Shown here in pieces: positions 9,918 to 19,448 of a stretch of DNA of 53,460 bases. The stretch lies in the NCBI RefSeq assembly GCF_946885885.1, contig NZ_CAMPHN010000009.1, forward strand, positions 1 to 53,460, read 5' to 3'. Source of the DNA: an uncultured Pseudomonas sp. (GTDB lineage: Bacteria > Pseudomonadota > Gammaproteobacteria > Pseudomonadales > Pseudomonadaceae). Position 1 is the first letter of the stretch. Every line of letters begins with the position of its first letter. A program made the position numbers and the translations under genes. The notes under the pieces were generated by a model. It had not been told where the DNA came from. It searched no databases and saw only the letters and a program-made list of their open reading frames with translations.

Positions 9918-10760
9918 CTACGCGCCCGTTCCGCGCAATCTCTCGCCCGCGCCGCTCGTCTGTCGCAGCGTGCTGGGGGAACAGCCGAATTGGCGTTGGA
10001 ATGCCGCGGCAAAGCGCGAAGGCGACTGATAACCACAGGCCGCCGCGACTTCGCCGAGGGCCTGCGGGCTGTTACTGATCAGGCTCAGCGCCTGCTCCAT
10101 GCGCGCATCCTGCAGCAAGCGCCGGAACGACAGCTTCTCGATCGCCAGCTTGCGCCTTAGCGTCGCTCCGCTCATTGCCAACCGGGCGGCGACGTCTTCG
10201 GCCTGCCAGTCGTGGCTCAGGTCGCTGCGCAGCAGTTGCAGTACGCGTTCTGCGGTTCGCCGGTGATTCTGGGCGAACAGCGCGCCGCCTTGGCCCGCTG
10301 CGGCCAGTGTCAGCATCAAACCCTGCCAGGCGTGCTCGGCCTGGGCGGCTTGCAGGCTGCCCTGTTCGGCGCTGGGCAGCAGGTCAAGAACATTGGCGAG
10401 GGCCGCGCGGGCCTGCTGCGTCGGCTGAAAGACCTCGGCATCGGCTTTGGCCGACAGCGTCAGGCGCGCCAGCTGCGCTGCGAACAACTCGCGCAGGCGT
10501 TGCCGCCAACCGTCCAGTTCACCCAGCGCCCAGGCATGGTAGTGGCCGCTATGCGGGTCCGGCTGGTTGAGCATTTCGACCCGCCGATGTCCCGGCAGCA
10601 CCAGCCAGTCGCCTGCGCAGGCCGTGAGGTCGTGCTCGCCCAGGCGAATGCGCTTGCAGCCTTCGGTCACCACTATCAGCAGTGGCGAGAGGATCGGTGT
10701 GCGGTTCAGGCGCTGGGCCTGGTAGCTATGGAAGGCCAGCAGGGGCAAGGGGCTGCTCAT
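9918..10760 (-). CDS. AraC family transcriptional regulator
   Basis: 280 residues. The N-terminal half is a cupin-like sensory domain (LIVVTEGCKRIRLGEHDLTACAGDW is split by beta turns; LPGH). The C-terminal 100 residues are the double helix-turn-helix: helix set 1 around WQAEDVAARLAMSGATLRRK and set 2 around LGEVAAACGYQSPSRFAAAF, followed by the FGCSPSTLR signature. ATG 10760 is chosen over a TTG at 10796 lying in the metK terminator. Effector unknown. The nearest likely target is the PEBP gene downstream. Confidence 0.9.
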   Translation of the reverse strand: MSSPLPLLAFHSYQAQRLNRTPILSPLLIVVTEGCKRIRLGEHDLTACAGDWLVLPGHRRVEMLNQPDPHSGHYHAWALGELDGWRQRLRELFAAQLARLTLSAKADAEVFQPTQQARAALANVLDLLPSAEQGSLQAAQAEHAWQGLMLTLAAAGQGGALFAQNHRRTAERVLQLLRSDLSHDWQAEDVAARLAMSGATLRRKLAIEKLSFRRLLQDARMEQALSLISNSPQALGEVAAACGYQSPSRFAAAFQRQFGCSPSTLRQTSGAGERLRGTGA

Positions 10761-10794
10761 GGTCGAGTCCTTGTCTTGGTCGCAGACGGGCAGC

Positions 10795-10817
10795 AAAAAG
10801 CCCCGCGCAGCGGGGCT
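10795..10817 (-). terminator. Rho-independent terminator of metK
   Basis: Read on the minus strand: AGCCCCGC, loop TGC, GCGGGGCT, then TTTT. It sits 18 bp past the metK stop codon and overlaps the region just upstream of the AraC-type gene. Confidence 0.88.
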
Positions 10818-10835
10818 TCTCGTGGGGTGCGGCGC

Positions 10836-12026
10836 TTACAAACCGGCAGCGGCGCGCAGGTCGGCGGCCTTGTCGGTTTTCTCCCAGGTGAAGGCGGTGA
10901 AGCTTTCGTCGCCGTAGCTCATTTCCACCGGCGCGCGGCCGAAGTGGCCGTAGGCCGCGGTCGGCTGGTACATCGGGTGCAGCAGGTCGAGCATCTTGGT
11001 GATGGCGTAGGGGCGCAGATCGAAGTGCTCGCGGACCAGGGCGACGATCTTGTCGTCGGCGATCTTGCTGCTGCCGAAGGTGTTGATCGAGATCGAGGTC
11101 GGTTGAGCCACGCCGATGGCGTAGGACACCTGGATCTCGCAGCGCTCGGCCAGACCCGCAGCGACTATGTTCTTCGCCACGTAACGACCGGCGTAAGCCG
11201 CCGAGCGATCGACCTTGGACGGGTCCTTGCCGGAGAAGGCGCCGCCGCCGTGACGGGCCATGCCACCGTAGGAGTCGACGATGATCTTGCGCCCGGTCAG
11301 GCCGCAGTCGCCCACCGGGCCGCCGATCACGAAGTTGCCGGTCGGGTTGATGTGGAACTGGGTGCCCTTGTGCAGCAGCTCGGCCGGCAGCACGTGCTTG
11401 ACGATCAGTTCCATCACGCCTTCGCGCAGGTCTGCGTATTTGACCTCGGGATTGTGCTGGGTGGACAACACCACGGCGTCGATGCCGACCACCTTGCCGT
11501 TTTCGTAGCGGCAGGTGACCTGGGATTTCGCATCCGGGCGCAACCACGGCAGCAGGCCGGATTTGCGTGCTTCGGCCTGGCGCTCGACCAGGCGATGGGA
11601 GAAGCAGATCGGCGCGGGCATCAGCACGTCGGTTTCGTTGCTGGCGTAGCCGAACATCAGGCCCTGGTCGCCAGCGCCCTGGTCTTCCGGCTTGGCGCGG
11701 TCGACACCCTGGTTGATGTCCGGGGACTGCTTGCCGATGATATTGATGATGCCGCAGGTGGCGCCGTCGAAGCCGACTTCGGAGCTGTTGTAGCCGATGT
11801 CGATGATGACCTTGCGCACCAGCTCTTCCAGGTCGACCCAGGCCGAGGTGGTGACTTCGCCGGCTACGATCGCCACCCCGGTCTTGACCAGGGTTTCGCA
11901 GGCCACGCGGGCGTGTTTGTCCTGGGCGATGATGGCGTCGAGCACCGCATCGGAAATCTGGTCGGCGATCTTGTCCGGATGGCCTTCGGAGACGGACTCG
12001 GAGGTAAAGAGAGAGTATTCGCTCAT
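10836..12026 (-). CDS. metK: S-adenosylmethionine synthase
   Basis: 396 residues, full length. MetK makes SAM from methionine and ATP in the cytoplasm. Signatures seen: [20 protein letters not shown] at the N-terminus (ATP/Mg site), [12 protein letters not shown] (signature 1), [19 protein letters not shown] (signature 2) and the C-terminal GHFGR. The ATG has AGGA 10 nt upstream. It lies 58 bp after the ArsR-methyltransferase gene on the same strand, so the two are probably one transcript controlled from the palindrome at 13130, which fits SAH-responsive control of SAM synthesis. Confidence 0.97.
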   Translation of the reverse strand: MSEYSLFTSESVSEGHPDKIADQISDAVLDAIIAQDKHARVACETLVKTGVAIVAGEVTTSAWVDLEELVRKVIIDIGYNSSEVGFDGATCGIINIIGKQSPDINQGVDRAKPEDQGAGDQGLMFGYASNETDVLMPAPICFSHRLVERQAEARKSGLLPWLRPDAKSQVTCRYENGKVVGIDAVVLSTQHNPEVKYADLREGVMELIVKHVLPAELLHKGTQFHINPTGNFVIGGPVGDCGLTGRKIIVDSYGGMARHGGGAFSGKDPSKVDRSAAYAGRYVAKNIVAAGLAERCEIQVSYAIGVAQPTSISINTFGSSKIADDKIVALVREHFDLRPYAITKMLDLLHPMYQPTAAYGHFGRAPVEMSYGDESFTAFTWEKTDKAADLRAAAGL

Positions 12027-12084
12027 CTAGCGGTTTTCCTGTTTTGACCGGTGGGTGAGGGGCTTGCGGGCCTGTTCACGGACA

Positions 12085-13089
12085 TCATGAATAAGCACCT
12101 GGGCGATTGGATTGCTCGGGCTTGGCGAAATGCCGTACCTGGATTTGGAAACCGTTGCGTAAACCGACATACAGGCTCTCGCCCGATACCAGCCCGGCGG
12201 CCGTGGCCCAGCGGGCCAGGTCGTCCTGTTCGAAACCCAGCCACAGATCGCCACAGGCTTCGCGGGCCCAGCTCTGGTTGTGGCTGCACAACTCGGTGAT
12301 CAGCAGGCTACCGCCGGGGCGGATGCGCTGCGTCAGGTGCTTCAGCGCCTCGGCGGGCGCGGCGAAATGGTGCAGCACCATATTCAGCACCAGGCAGTCG
12401 CTGGCGGGATAGTCGTCGACCAAGGCATCGGCCAGTTGCAAGGCAACGTTGGCCAGCCCCTCCTGGTCGCACCGCAAACGCGCCAGTTCGAGCATCGCCG
12501 GGCTGTTGTCCAGGGCGATCACCTGGTCGAAGCGGCGCGCCAGTTCGGGCAGGAAACCGCCATCGCCGGGGCCAACCTCAAGGGCCGTGGCCGTTTTCGG
12601 GAAATCCAGGGAGTCGAGCAGGGCCAACGCGCTGTCGCGGTATTGCGGCAAGCCGGCGATCAAATCCTGCTGGGCTTGAAAGTTCGCCGCCATGCGCGCG
12701 AAGAAATCCTGACTGGCCGCCGCGCGCTGGCCGTGCACTTCGGCGATGCGCCGTTGCACGTCCTCGGGTAAGCGCAGTTCGTCGACCTCGCCGAGCAGCG
12801 CCGCGTGCAGCGCACCGCCGAGCAGGTCGCCTTGCGCCAGGGCGCGACGGTAGAAGATCGCATTGCCCTCGCGGCGCGTGGCCACCAGCCCGGCCTGGGC
12901 CAGCACCTTGAGGTGATGGCTCATGCCCGACTGGCCGATGGCGAAGATCTGCGCCAGCTCCAGCACGCCGAAGGAGTCGTTGCTCAAGGCGCGCAGCACA
13001 TTCAGGCGCAGCGGATCGCCGCCGGCCTTGCACAGGGCGGCCAGCTCATCGGCGGCATCGAAATCCAGTTGGGGGGCGCGCATGTTCAT
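12085..13089 (-). CDS. ArsR-type regulator fused to SAM-methyltransferase-like domain (SahR-like)
   Basis: 334 residues. The N-terminal winged helix (about 10-95) has RLNVLRALSNDSFGVLELA and the recognition helix GQSGMSHHLKVLAQAGLV, typical of ArsR. The C-terminal domain (about 130-320) is a class I methyltransferase fold with motif I ALEVGPGDGGFLPEL, VIALDNSPAML and LVLNMVLHHF. This architecture and the position beside metK match SahR, described in other Proteobacteria as a repressor of methionine-cycle genes that senses S-adenosylhomocysteine. The equivalent P. aeruginosa gene sits between metK and tktA (recalled synteny). It starts 41 bp from a perfect palindrome, so autoregulation is likely. 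Whether the domain still methylates anything is unknown. Confidence 0.85.
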   Translation of the reverse strand: MNMRAPQLDFDAADELAALCKAGGDPLRLNVLRALSNDSFGVLELAQIFAIGQSGMSHHLKVLAQAGLVATRREGNAIFYRRALAQGDLLGGALHAALLGEVDELRLPEDVQRRIAEVHGQRAAASQDFFARMAANFQAQQDLIAGLPQYRDSALALLDSLDFPKTATALEVGPGDGGFLPELARRFDQVIALDNSPAMLELARLRCDQEGLANVALQLADALVDDYPASDCLVLNMVLHHFAAPAEALKHLTQRIRPGGSLLITELCSHNQSWAREACGDLWLGFEQDDLARWATAAGLVSGESLYVGLRNGFQIQVRHFAKPEQSNRPGAYS

Positions 13090-13129
13090 AAGCGCAGCAG
13101 TCTAGTCGGTCATTTTTCATCCAGCAAGA

Positions 13130-13155
13130 CCAATATCAAAAAGTTTTGATATTGG
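13130..13155. promoter_or_regulatory. Perfect 26-bp palindromic operator, probable SahR-type site
   Basis: CCAATATCAAAA, spacer AG, TTTTGATATTGG: two perfect 12-bp arms, strikingly AT-rich for this genome. It lies 41 bp upstream of the regulator-metK pair and about 200 bp upstream of tkt on the other strand. On the minus strand a possible promoter follows it (TTGCTG, 17 bp, TAGACT). Size and symmetry suit a dimeric ArsR-type repressor. Confidence 0.65.
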
Positions 13156-13354
13156 CGGCGGGCCCGCCAGCGGCGAGCGGCAAGCCACACGCTGTAAGTA
13201 AAAGCAAAAAGCTTGACGGTGTCTGGGCGAGCGTCGCCCGATTCGCTTGCAGCTTTTATCCATCTGTCATTGCCCCCGCCGGCTCAGTGGGCGAAAATGG
13301 CCGCCTTTTTCCGCCCCCTTCGTCTTAGAAGTAGCCCCCGTAGGAGATTTAGTG

Positions 13355-15352
13355 ATGCCCAGCCGTCGTGAGCGCGCCAATGCCATTCGTGCCCTGAGCA
13401 TGGATGCCGTGCAGAAAGCCAACAGCGGCCATCCGGGTGCCCCGATGGGCATGGCGGACATCGCCGAAGTGCTGTGGCGCGACTACCTCAAGCACAACCC
13501 GAGCAACCCGAGTTTCGCCGACCGCGACCGCTTCGTGCTGTCCAACGGTCACGGCTCGATGCTGATCTACTCGTTGCTGCACCTGACCGGTTACGACTTA
13601 GGGATAGAAGACCTCAAGCAATTCCGCCAATTGCACAGCCGCACCCCGGGCCACCCGGAATACGGCTATACCCCGGGCGTGGAAACCACCACCGGCCCGC
13701 TCGGCCAGGGCATCGCCAACGCCGTCGGCTTCGCCATCGCCGAGAAGGTGCTGGGCGCGCAGTTCAACCGCGAAGGCCATAACATCGTCGACCACTTCAC
13801 CTACGTGTTCCTCGGCGACGGCTGCATGATGGAAGGCATCAGCCATGAAGTCTGCTCGCTGGCCGGCACCCTGGGCCTGGGCAAGCTTGTGGCGTTTTAC
13901 GACGACAACGGCATTTCCATCGACGGCGAAGTCGAAGGCTGGTTCACCGACGACACGCCGAAGCGCTTCGAAGCCTATGGCTGGCAGGTTATCCGCAACG
14001 TCGACGGTCACGATGCCGAAGAAATCAAGATGGCCATCGACACCGCGCGCAAGAGCGAGCAGCCGACCCTGATCTGCTGCAAGACCACCATCGGCTTCGG
14101 CTCGCCGAACAAGCAGGGCAAGGAAGAGTGCCACGGCGCGCCGCTGGGCAACGACGAAATCGCCCTGACCCGCGCCGCTCTGGGCTGGAACCACGGCCCC
14201 TTCGAAATCCCTGCGGACATCTATGCCGAGTGGGACGCCAAGGAAGCCGGCGCCGCGGCCGAAGCCGAGTGGAATGAGCGCTTCGCCGCCTACGCCGCCG
14301 CTTATCCCGAACTGGCCAGCGAGTTCAAGCGGCGCATCGCCGGCGAGCTGCCGGCCGACTTCGCCGAGAAGGCGGCCGCCTATATCAAGGACGTCGCCGA
14401 GAAGGGCGAGACCATCGCCAGCCGCAAGGCCAGCCAGAACGCACTGAACGCCTTCGGCCCGCTGCTGCCGGAATTCCTCGGCGGTTCCGCCGACCTCGCC
14501 GGCTCCAACCTGACCCTGTGGAAAGGCTGCCAGGGCGTGTCGGCGCAGGATGCGTCCGGCAACTATATGTTCTACGGCGTGCGCGAATTCGGCATGAGCG
14601 CGATCATGAACGGCGTCGCCCTGCACGGCGGTTTCGTGCCCTACGGTGCGACCTTCCTGATCTTTATGGAATACGCGCGCAATGCCGTGCGCATGTCCGC
14701 GCTGATGAAAAAGCGCGTGCTCTATGTGTTCACCCACGACTCCATCGGTCTCGGCGAAGACGGCCCGACCCACCAGCCGATCGAGCAACTGGCCAGCCTG
14801 CGCGGCACGCCGAACCTGGATACCTGGCGCCCCTGCGACGCCGTGGAATCGGCGGTGGCCTGGAAATACGCGATCGAGCGTAACGACGGCCCAAGTGCGC
14901 TGATCTTCAGCCGGCAGAACTTGCCGCACCAGAGCCGCGACGCCCAACAGCTGAGCGATATCGCCCGCGGCGGCTATGTACTGAAGGACTGCGCCGGCGA
15001 GCCGGAACTGATCCTGATCGCCACCGGCTCGGAAGTCGGCCTGGCGGTTGCCGCTTACGACAAGCTCAGCGAGCAGGGTCGCCAGGTACGTGTGGTGTCG
15101 ATGCCGTCGACCAGCGTGTTCGACCAGCAGGACGCCGGCTACAAGCAATCGGTGCTGCCTGTGCAGGTCGGCGCGCGGATCGCCATCGAGGCCTCCCACG
15201 CGGACTACTGGTACAAATACGTCGGCCTCGAAGGCCGCATCATCGGCATGACCAGCTTCGGCGAATCGGCGCCGGCCCCGGCGTTGTTCGAGCACTTCGG
15301 CTTCACCGTCGATAACCTGCTGGAAACCGCCGCCGAACTGCTGGAGGGCTAA
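13355..15352 (+). CDS. tktA: Transketolase
   Basis: 665 residues, standard length. It transfers two-carbon ketol units in the pentose phosphate pathway using thiamine diphosphate. Seen: N-terminal [31 protein letters not shown], the ThDP-binding GDG...N motif ([30 protein letters not shown]), [15 protein letters not shown] in the pyrimidine-binding domain, and a C-terminal domain ending at residue 665. ATG 13355 has TAGGAG 9 bp upstream; the longer frame from 13247 is non-conserved leader. The region between the palindrome and the start contains a degenerate AAGC/GCTT repeat (about 13173-13256). Followed by epd, as in other pseudomonads. Confidence 0.97.
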   Translation: MPSRRERANAIRALSMDAVQKANSGHPGAPMGMADIAEVLWRDYLKHNPSNPSFADRDRFVLSNGHGSMLIYSLLHLTGYDLGIEDLKQFRQLHSRTPGHPEYGYTPGVETTTGPLGQGIANAVGFAIAEKVLGAQFNREGHNIVDHFTYVFLGDGCMMEGISHEVCSLAGTLGLGKLVAFYDDNGISIDGEVEGWFTDDTPKRFEAYGWQVIRNVDGHDAEEIKMAIDTARKSEQPTLICCKTTIGFGSPNKQGKEECHGAPLGNDEIALTRAALGWNHGPFEIPADIYAEWDAKEAGAAAEAEWNERFAAYAAAYPELASEFKRRIAGELPADFAEKAAAYIKDVAEKGETIASRKASQNALNAFGPLLPEFLGGSADLAGSNLTLWKGCQGVSAQDASGNYMFYGVREFGMSAIMNGVALHGGFVPYGATFLIFMEYARNAVRMSALMKKRVLYVFTHDSIGLGEDGPTHQPIEQLASLRGTPNLDTWRPCDAVESAVAWKYAIERNDGPSALIFSRQNLPHQSRDAQQLSDIARGGYVLKDCAGEPELILIATGSEVGLAVAAYDKLSEQGRQVRVVSMPSTSVFDQQDAGYKQSVLPVQVGARIAIEASHADYWYKYVGLEGRIIGMTSFGESAPAPALFEHFGFTVDNLLETAAELLEG

Positions 15353-15363
15353 CGCCAGCGACA

Positions 15364-15442
15364 AGCTGCAAGCCACAAGCGGCAAGCAAGAGCAATTCTG
15401 CCGCCGCTTTTACTTGCAGCTTGAGGCTTGCAGCTTGCAGCT
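15364..15442. repeat. AAGC-rich inverted repeat between tkt and epd
   Basis: The left arm AGCTGCAAGCCACAAGCGGC (from 15364) pairs imperfectly (about 20 of 23) with CTTGCAGCTTGAGGCTTGCA on the right. A further TTGCAGCT runs up to the base before the epd ATG. Related copies lie at 18210-18289 and, degenerate, at about 13173-13256. Confidence 0.7.
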
Positions 15443-16549
15443 ATGTCTAAACGTCCCTATCGAATCGCTCTCAACGGCTACGGCCGCATCGGCCGCTGCG
15501 TGCTGCGTGCGCTGCACGAGCGTGGCGCCAGCGCCGGCCTGGAGATAGTCGCGCTGAACGATCTGGCCGATCAGGCCAGCATCGAGTATCTGACCCGCTT
15601 CGACTCCACCCATGGGCGCTTTCCCGGCGAGGTGCGGGTCGAGGGCGATTGCCTGCATATCAACGGCAAGTGCGTGAAGGTGCTGCGCCAGCCAGCGCCG
15701 GAAGCTATCGACTGGGCGGCGCTGAATATCGACCTGTTGCTGGAATGCTCGGGCGCCTATCACACCCGCGCCGACGCGCAGCGTTTCGTTCAGGCGGGGG
15801 CGCCGCGGGTGCTGTTCTCCCAGCCGATGGCCAGCGAGGCGGATATCGATGCCACCGTGGTCTTCGGGGTCAATCAGGATTGCCTGAGCGGTGCGGAAAC
15901 GCTGGTCTCTAACGCCTCCTGCACGACCAACTGCGGCGTGCCTTTGCTCAAGCTGCTCAACGAGGCGGTCGGTCTGGAGTACGTCTCCATCACCACCATT
16001 CACTCGGCGATGAACGACCAGCCGGTGATCGATGCCTACCACCACGAGGACCTGCGCCGCACGCGTTCGGCGTTCCAATCGGTGATTCCCGTTTCGACGG
16101 GGCTCGCGCGGGGTATCGAACGCCTGCTGCCGGAACTAAGCGGGCGGATTCAGGCCAAAGCCATTCGGGTGCCGACGGTGAACGTCTCCTGCCTGGACAT
16201 AACGCTGCAAACCGCCCGCGACACCAGTGCCGAGGAAATCAATCGGCTGTTGCGCGAGGCCGCCGCAAGCGGTCCGCTACGGGGCTTGCTGGCTTATACC
16301 GAGCTGCCCCACGCCAGTTGCGACTTCAACCACGATCCGCACTCGGCGATCGTCGATGGCAGCCAGACCCGGGTGTCCGGCCCGCGCCTGGTCAACCTGC
16401 TGGCCTGGTTCGACAACGAGTGGGGGTTCGCCAACCGCATGCTTGATGTCGCCGAGCATTTCCTATCAATAGCCAATCCACAAGTGAGCGAGCTAGAGCG
16501 AGACAAGGCAAAAATAGGCGAAGAAGCGGAGTTTACGAGTAGTAAATGA
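15443..16549 (+). CDS. epd: D-erythrose-4-phosphate dehydrogenase
   Basis: 368 residues. GAPDH-family NAD enzyme that oxidises erythrose 4-phosphate to 4-phosphoerythronate for pyridoxal phosphate synthesis. Seen: Rossmann motif LNGYGRIGRCVLR, catalytic SNASCTTNC, HSAMNDQPVIDAY and the C-terminal WFDNEWGFANRMLDVAEHF. Context tkt-epd-pgk-fba supports Epd rather than Gap. Two oddities. The start codon touches a repeat, with the nearest GAGG about 15 nt upstream and no well-spaced ribosome site. The last 25 residues (ANPQVSELERDK onward) are encoded by another repeat element (16472-16607), so the natural end was probably just after HFLSI. Confidence 0.93.
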   Translation: MSKRPYRIALNGYGRIGRCVLRALHERGASAGLEIVALNDLADQASIEYLTRFDSTHGRFPGEVRVEGDCLHINGKCVKVLRQPAPEAIDWAALNIDLLLECSGAYHTRADAQRFVQAGAPRVLFSQPMASEADIDATVVFGVNQDCLSGAETLVSNASCTTNCGVPLLKLLNEAVGLEYVSITTIHSAMNDQPVIDAYHHEDLRRTRSAFQSVIPVSTGLARGIERLLPELSGRIQAKAIRVPTVNVSCLDITLQTARDTSAEEINRLLREAAASGPLRGLLAYTELPHASCDFNHDPHSAIVDGSQTRVSGPRLVNLLAWFDNEWGFANRMLDVAEHFLSIANPQVSELERDKAKIGEEAEFTSSK

Positions 16550-16607
16550 GCATTCTGAGCCTGTTTTTAACGCAGTATCGCCGACGCGCAGCCGCTTGTG
16601 GTTTGGC
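16472..16607. repeat. 136-bp repeat element overlapping the 3' end of epd
   Basis: Terminal inverted repeats GCCAATCCACAAGTG (16472) and CGCTTGTGGTTTGGC (to 16607) match at 13 of 15 positions. The interior (GGCGAAGAAGCGGAGTTTAC ... GCCTGTTTTTAACGC) resembles an intergenic element I recall from several Pseudomonas genomes. It supplies the last 25 codons and the stop of epd and ends 28 bp before pgk. Confidence 0.65.
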
Positions 16608-16635
16608 GTAACCAGCCCCCGTGAAGGACTGATCT

Positions 16636-17802
16636 ATGACCGTTCTGAAGATGACCGACCTCGATCTCAATGGTAAGCGCGTGCTGATTCGCGAAGACCT
16701 CAACGTGCCGGTGAAAGACGGCGTGGTGACGAGCGATGCGCGCATCCTCGCTTCCCTGCCGACCATCAAGCTGGCACTGGAGAAAGGCGCGGCGGTGATG
16801 GTCTGCTCGCACCTGGGTCGCCCGAGCGAAGGCCAGTACAGCGAAGAGGACAGCCTCAAGCCGGTCGCCGATTACCTGTCCAAGGCCCTGGGCCGCGAAG
16901 TGCCGCTGCTCAAGGATTACCTTGACGGCGTCGCGGTCGAGCCCGGCCAACTGGTGCTGCTGGAGAACGTGCGCTTCAACAATGGTGAGAAGAAGAACAC
17001 CGACGAGTTGGCCCAGCAATATGCGGCGCTGTGCGATGTGTTCGTGATGGACGCCTTCGGCACCGCCCACCGTGCCCAGGGTTCCACCCATGGCGTGGCC
17101 AAATTCGCCGCAATCGCCTGCGCCGGCCCACTGCTGGCCGCCGAGTTGGACGCGCTGGGCAAGGCGCTGGGCAACCCGGCCAAACCGATGGCGGCAATCG
17201 TCGCCGGCTCCAAGGTGTCGACCAAGCTCGATGTGCTCAATAGCCTGAGCGGGATCTGCGATCAGTTGATCGTCGGCGGCGGCATCGCCAATACCTTCCT
17301 CGCCGCGGCCGGCTTCCCGGTCGGCAAGTCGCTGTACGAGGCCGATCTGATCGACACCGCCAAAGCCATCGCGGCCAAGGTCAGCGTGCCGCTGCCGGTG
17401 GACGTGGTGGTGGCCAAGGAATTCGCCGAAAGCGCCGCCGCCACCGTCAAGCTGGTCGCTGATGTGGCCGAGGACGACATGATTCTCGACATCGGCCCGC
17501 AAACCGCGGCGCAGTTCGCCGAGCTGCTGAAGTCCTCGAAGACCATTCTGTGGAACGGTCCGGTCGGGGTGTTCGAGTTCGACCAGTTCGGCAACGGCAC
17601 CAAGGTGCTGGCCGAAGCCATCGCCGAAAGCCCGGCGTTCTCGATCGCCGGCGGCGGCGACACCCTGGCGGCCATCGACAAGTACGGCGTGGCCGAGCGG
17701 ATCGGCTACATCTCCACCGGCGGCGGCGCTTTCCTCGAGTTCGTCGAAGGTAAGGTGCTGCCGGCGGTCGAAGTGTTGGAACAGCGCGCAAGCAATAAAT
17801 AA
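16636..17802 (+). CDS. pgk: Phosphoglycerate kinase
   Basis: 388 residues, typical bacterial length. Interconverts 1,3-bisphosphoglycerate and 3-phosphoglycerate with ADP/ATP. Seen: [15 protein letters not shown] near the N-terminus (signature), [18 protein letters not shown], the basic-patch [28 protein letters not shown], and nucleotide-binding [10 protein letters not shown] and [16 protein letters not shown] 16636 is followed by a fully conserved N-terminus. It begins 28 bp after the repeat element overlapping epd. Gluconeogenic/glycolytic cluster with epd and fba. Confidence 0.98.
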   Translation: MTVLKMTDLDLNGKRVLIREDLNVPVKDGVVTSDARILASLPTIKLALEKGAAVMVCSHLGRPSEGQYSEEDSLKPVADYLSKALGREVPLLKDYLDGVAVEPGQLVLLENVRFNNGEKKNTDELAQQYAALCDVFVMDAFGTAHRAQGSTHGVAKFAAIACAGPLLAAELDALGKALGNPAKPMAAIVAGSKVSTKLDVLNSLSGICDQLIVGGGIANTFLAAAGFPVGKSLYEADLIDTAKAIAAKVSVPLPVDVVVAKEFAESAAATVKLVADVAEDDMILDIGPQTAAQFAELLKSSKTILWNGPVGVFEFDQFGNGTKVLAEAIAESPAFSIAGGGDTLAAIDKYGVAERIGYISTGGGAFLEFVEGKVLPAVEVLEQRASNK

Positions 17803-17883
17803 GAAGAAGCGCCGGGCATAAAACCTTGGCGCCGACCGTGGGTCAGTAATTCAACTGGGCCTGGAACGATGCGAGGGCAACCG

Positions 17884-18198
17884 ATGCACAAGGCGACGCT
17901 AGTCATCGCGCTGTTAATGCTCGTCGGCTGTGCCGGTCGCGATGTGCCGGCCCCATGGACGCACTGGGTCTGCGACAGCGGCGCCGAAGTGTTCTGGCGT
18001 TTCGCCGACGACGACCGCGAGCTGGCCGAGGTGCGCTTGGCGGGCGATCAGGAGATTCACCGGCTGCAGCAGGAGCCTGCCGGTTCCGGCGCGCTGTACA
18101 GCGATGGCCGGCTATCCTTGCATCTCAGGGGCGAGGACGGGTTGGTCTACTGGACGGCCAACGATGATTTGATCGGGCGCGGCTGCAAGGCGCCTTAG
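17884..18198 (+). CDS. MliC-like lipoprotein
   Basis: 104 residues. A lipoprotein signal with lipobox LVGC is followed by a small beta-rich domain: WVCDSGAEVFWRF, EVRLAGDQEIHRLQQEPAGS, then G.LYSDGRLSLHLRGEDG and a closing Cys (GRGC). The two cysteines, the 'C..G..v' opening and the 'asG..Y' pattern are those of the MliC family of membrane-bound C-type lysozyme inhibitors. Lysozyme inhibition itself is not shown. ATG 17884 with GAGGG 6 nt upstream is preferred over ATG 17869. Same strand as pgk and fba, probably co-transcribed with pgk. Confidence 0.75.
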   Translation: MHKATLVIALLMLVGCAGRDVPAPWTHWVCDSGAEVFWRFADDDRELAEVRLAGDQEIHRLQQEPAGSGALYSDGRLSLHLRGEDGLVYWTANDDLIGRGCKAP

Positions 18199-18209
18199 AG
18201 CAGCTACAC

Positions 18210-18289
18210 GCGGCAAGCTTCAAGCCGCAAGTAGAAGCGACAGCGGAGCTCTGGCCCTTTCATGTCGCTTGCAGCTTGTGGCTTGCCGC
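18210..18289. repeat. 80-bp AAGC-rich inverted repeat upstream of fba
   Basis: GCGGCAAGCTTCAAGCCGCA (from 18210) pairs with the right arm CTTGCAGCTTGTGGCTTGCC (18268-18287), matching at about 18 of 22 positions over the full arms. Same family as the 15364 copy. Confidence 0.7.
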
Positions 18290-18365
18290 TGCTTTCTAAA
18301 GCTTGAGCCGAGTCTGCCCCTGCGGCAGGCTCGTACACTTAAACGACCCTACTGGGAGCTTCACC

Positions 18366-19430
18366 ATGGCACTTATCAGCATGCGGCAGATGCTCGACCA
18401 CGCCGCCGAATTCGGTTACGGCGTGCCGGCCTTCAACGTCAACAACCTCGAGCAGATGCGCGCCATCATGGAGGCGGCTGACAAGACCGACTCCCCGGTG
18501 ATCGTTCAGGCCTCCGCCGGCGCGCGCAAATACGCCGGCGCGCCTTTCCTGCGTCACCTGATCCTCGCGGCCATCGAAGAATTCCCGCATATCCCGGTGT
18601 GCATGCACCAGGACCACGGCACCAGCCCGGACGTGTGCCAGCGCTCGATCCAGCTGGGCTTTTCCTCGGTAATGATGGATGGCTCGCTGAAAGAAGACGG
18701 CAAAACCCCGGCCGACTACGACTACAACGTCCGCGTGACCCAGCAGACCGTGGCGTTCGCCCATGCCTGCGGCGTGTCGGTGGAAGGCGAGCTGGGTTGC
18801 CTGGGTAGCCTGGAAACCGGCATGGCCGGCGAAGAAGACGGCGTCGGCGCCGAAGGCATGCTCGACCACAGCCAGATGCTCACCGATCCGGAAGAAGCCG
18901 CCGATTTCGTCAAGCGCACCCAGGTCGATGCCCTGGCCATCGCCATCGGTACCAGTCACGGCGCCTACAAGTTCACCAAGCCGCCGACCGGCGACATCCT
19001 CGCCATCGACCGCATCAAGGAAATCCACAAGCGCATCCCTAACACCCACCTGGTGATGCACGGCTCCTCCAGCGTGCCGCAAGACTGGCTGGCGATCATC
19101 AACGAGTTCGGCGGCAATATTAAAGAGACCTACGGCGTGCCGGTCGAAGAAATCGTCGAAGGCATCAAGCACGGCGTGCGCAAGGTGAATATCGACACCG
19201 ACCTGCGTCTGGCCTCCACCGGCGCCATGCGCCGCTTCATGGCTCAGCACCCGAGCGAGTTCGATCCGCGTAAATTCTTCGGCGAAACGGTCAAGGCCAT
19301 GCGCGACGTGTGCATCGCCCGCTACGAAGCTTTCGGCACCGCCGGCAACGCCTCGAAGATCAAGCCGATCTCCCTGGAAGGCATGTTCCAGCGCTACGCC
19401 AAGGGCGAGCTGGCCGCTAAGGTCAACTGA
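18366..19430 (+). CDS. fba: Class II fructose-1,6-bisphosphate aldolase
   Basis: 354 residues, Calvin-type class II aldolase. Cleaves fructose 1,6-bisphosphate to DHAP and GAP using a divalent zinc. Seen: [26 protein letters not shown] (first zinc His and catalytic Asp), [32 protein letters not shown] (second zinc His), VMHGSSSVP (third His) and [14 protein letters not shown] 18366 has TGGGAG upstream; the frame upstream to 18303 is non-conserved. Terminated by the strong hairpin at 19587 after a repeat element. Confidence 0.97.
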   Translation: MALISMRQMLDHAAEFGYGVPAFNVNNLEQMRAIMEAADKTDSPVIVQASAGARKYAGAPFLRHLILAAIEEFPHIPVCMHQDHGTSPDVCQRSIQLGFSSVMMDGSLKEDGKTPADYDYNVRVTQQTVAFAHACGVSVEGELGCLGSLETGMAGEEDGVGAEGMLDHSQMLTDPEEAADFVKRTQVDALAIAIGTSHGAYKFTKPPTGDILAIDRIKEIHKRIPNTHLVMHGSSSVPQDWLAIINEFGGNIKETYGVPVEEIVEGIKHGVRKVNIDTDLRLASTGAMRRFMAQHPSEFDPRKFFGETVKAMRDVCIARYEAFGTAGNASKIKPISLEGMFQRYAKGELAAKVN

Positions 19431-19448
19431 GGCAGCCAACCATAAAAA

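Noticed and set aside
12027..13130. Possible SAM or SAH riboswitch near metK
   Set aside because: The metK leader is only 58 bp after the preceding gene, and the short stretch before the regulator gene shows only the palindrome and a promoter-like pair, not a structured aptamer that I can recognise.
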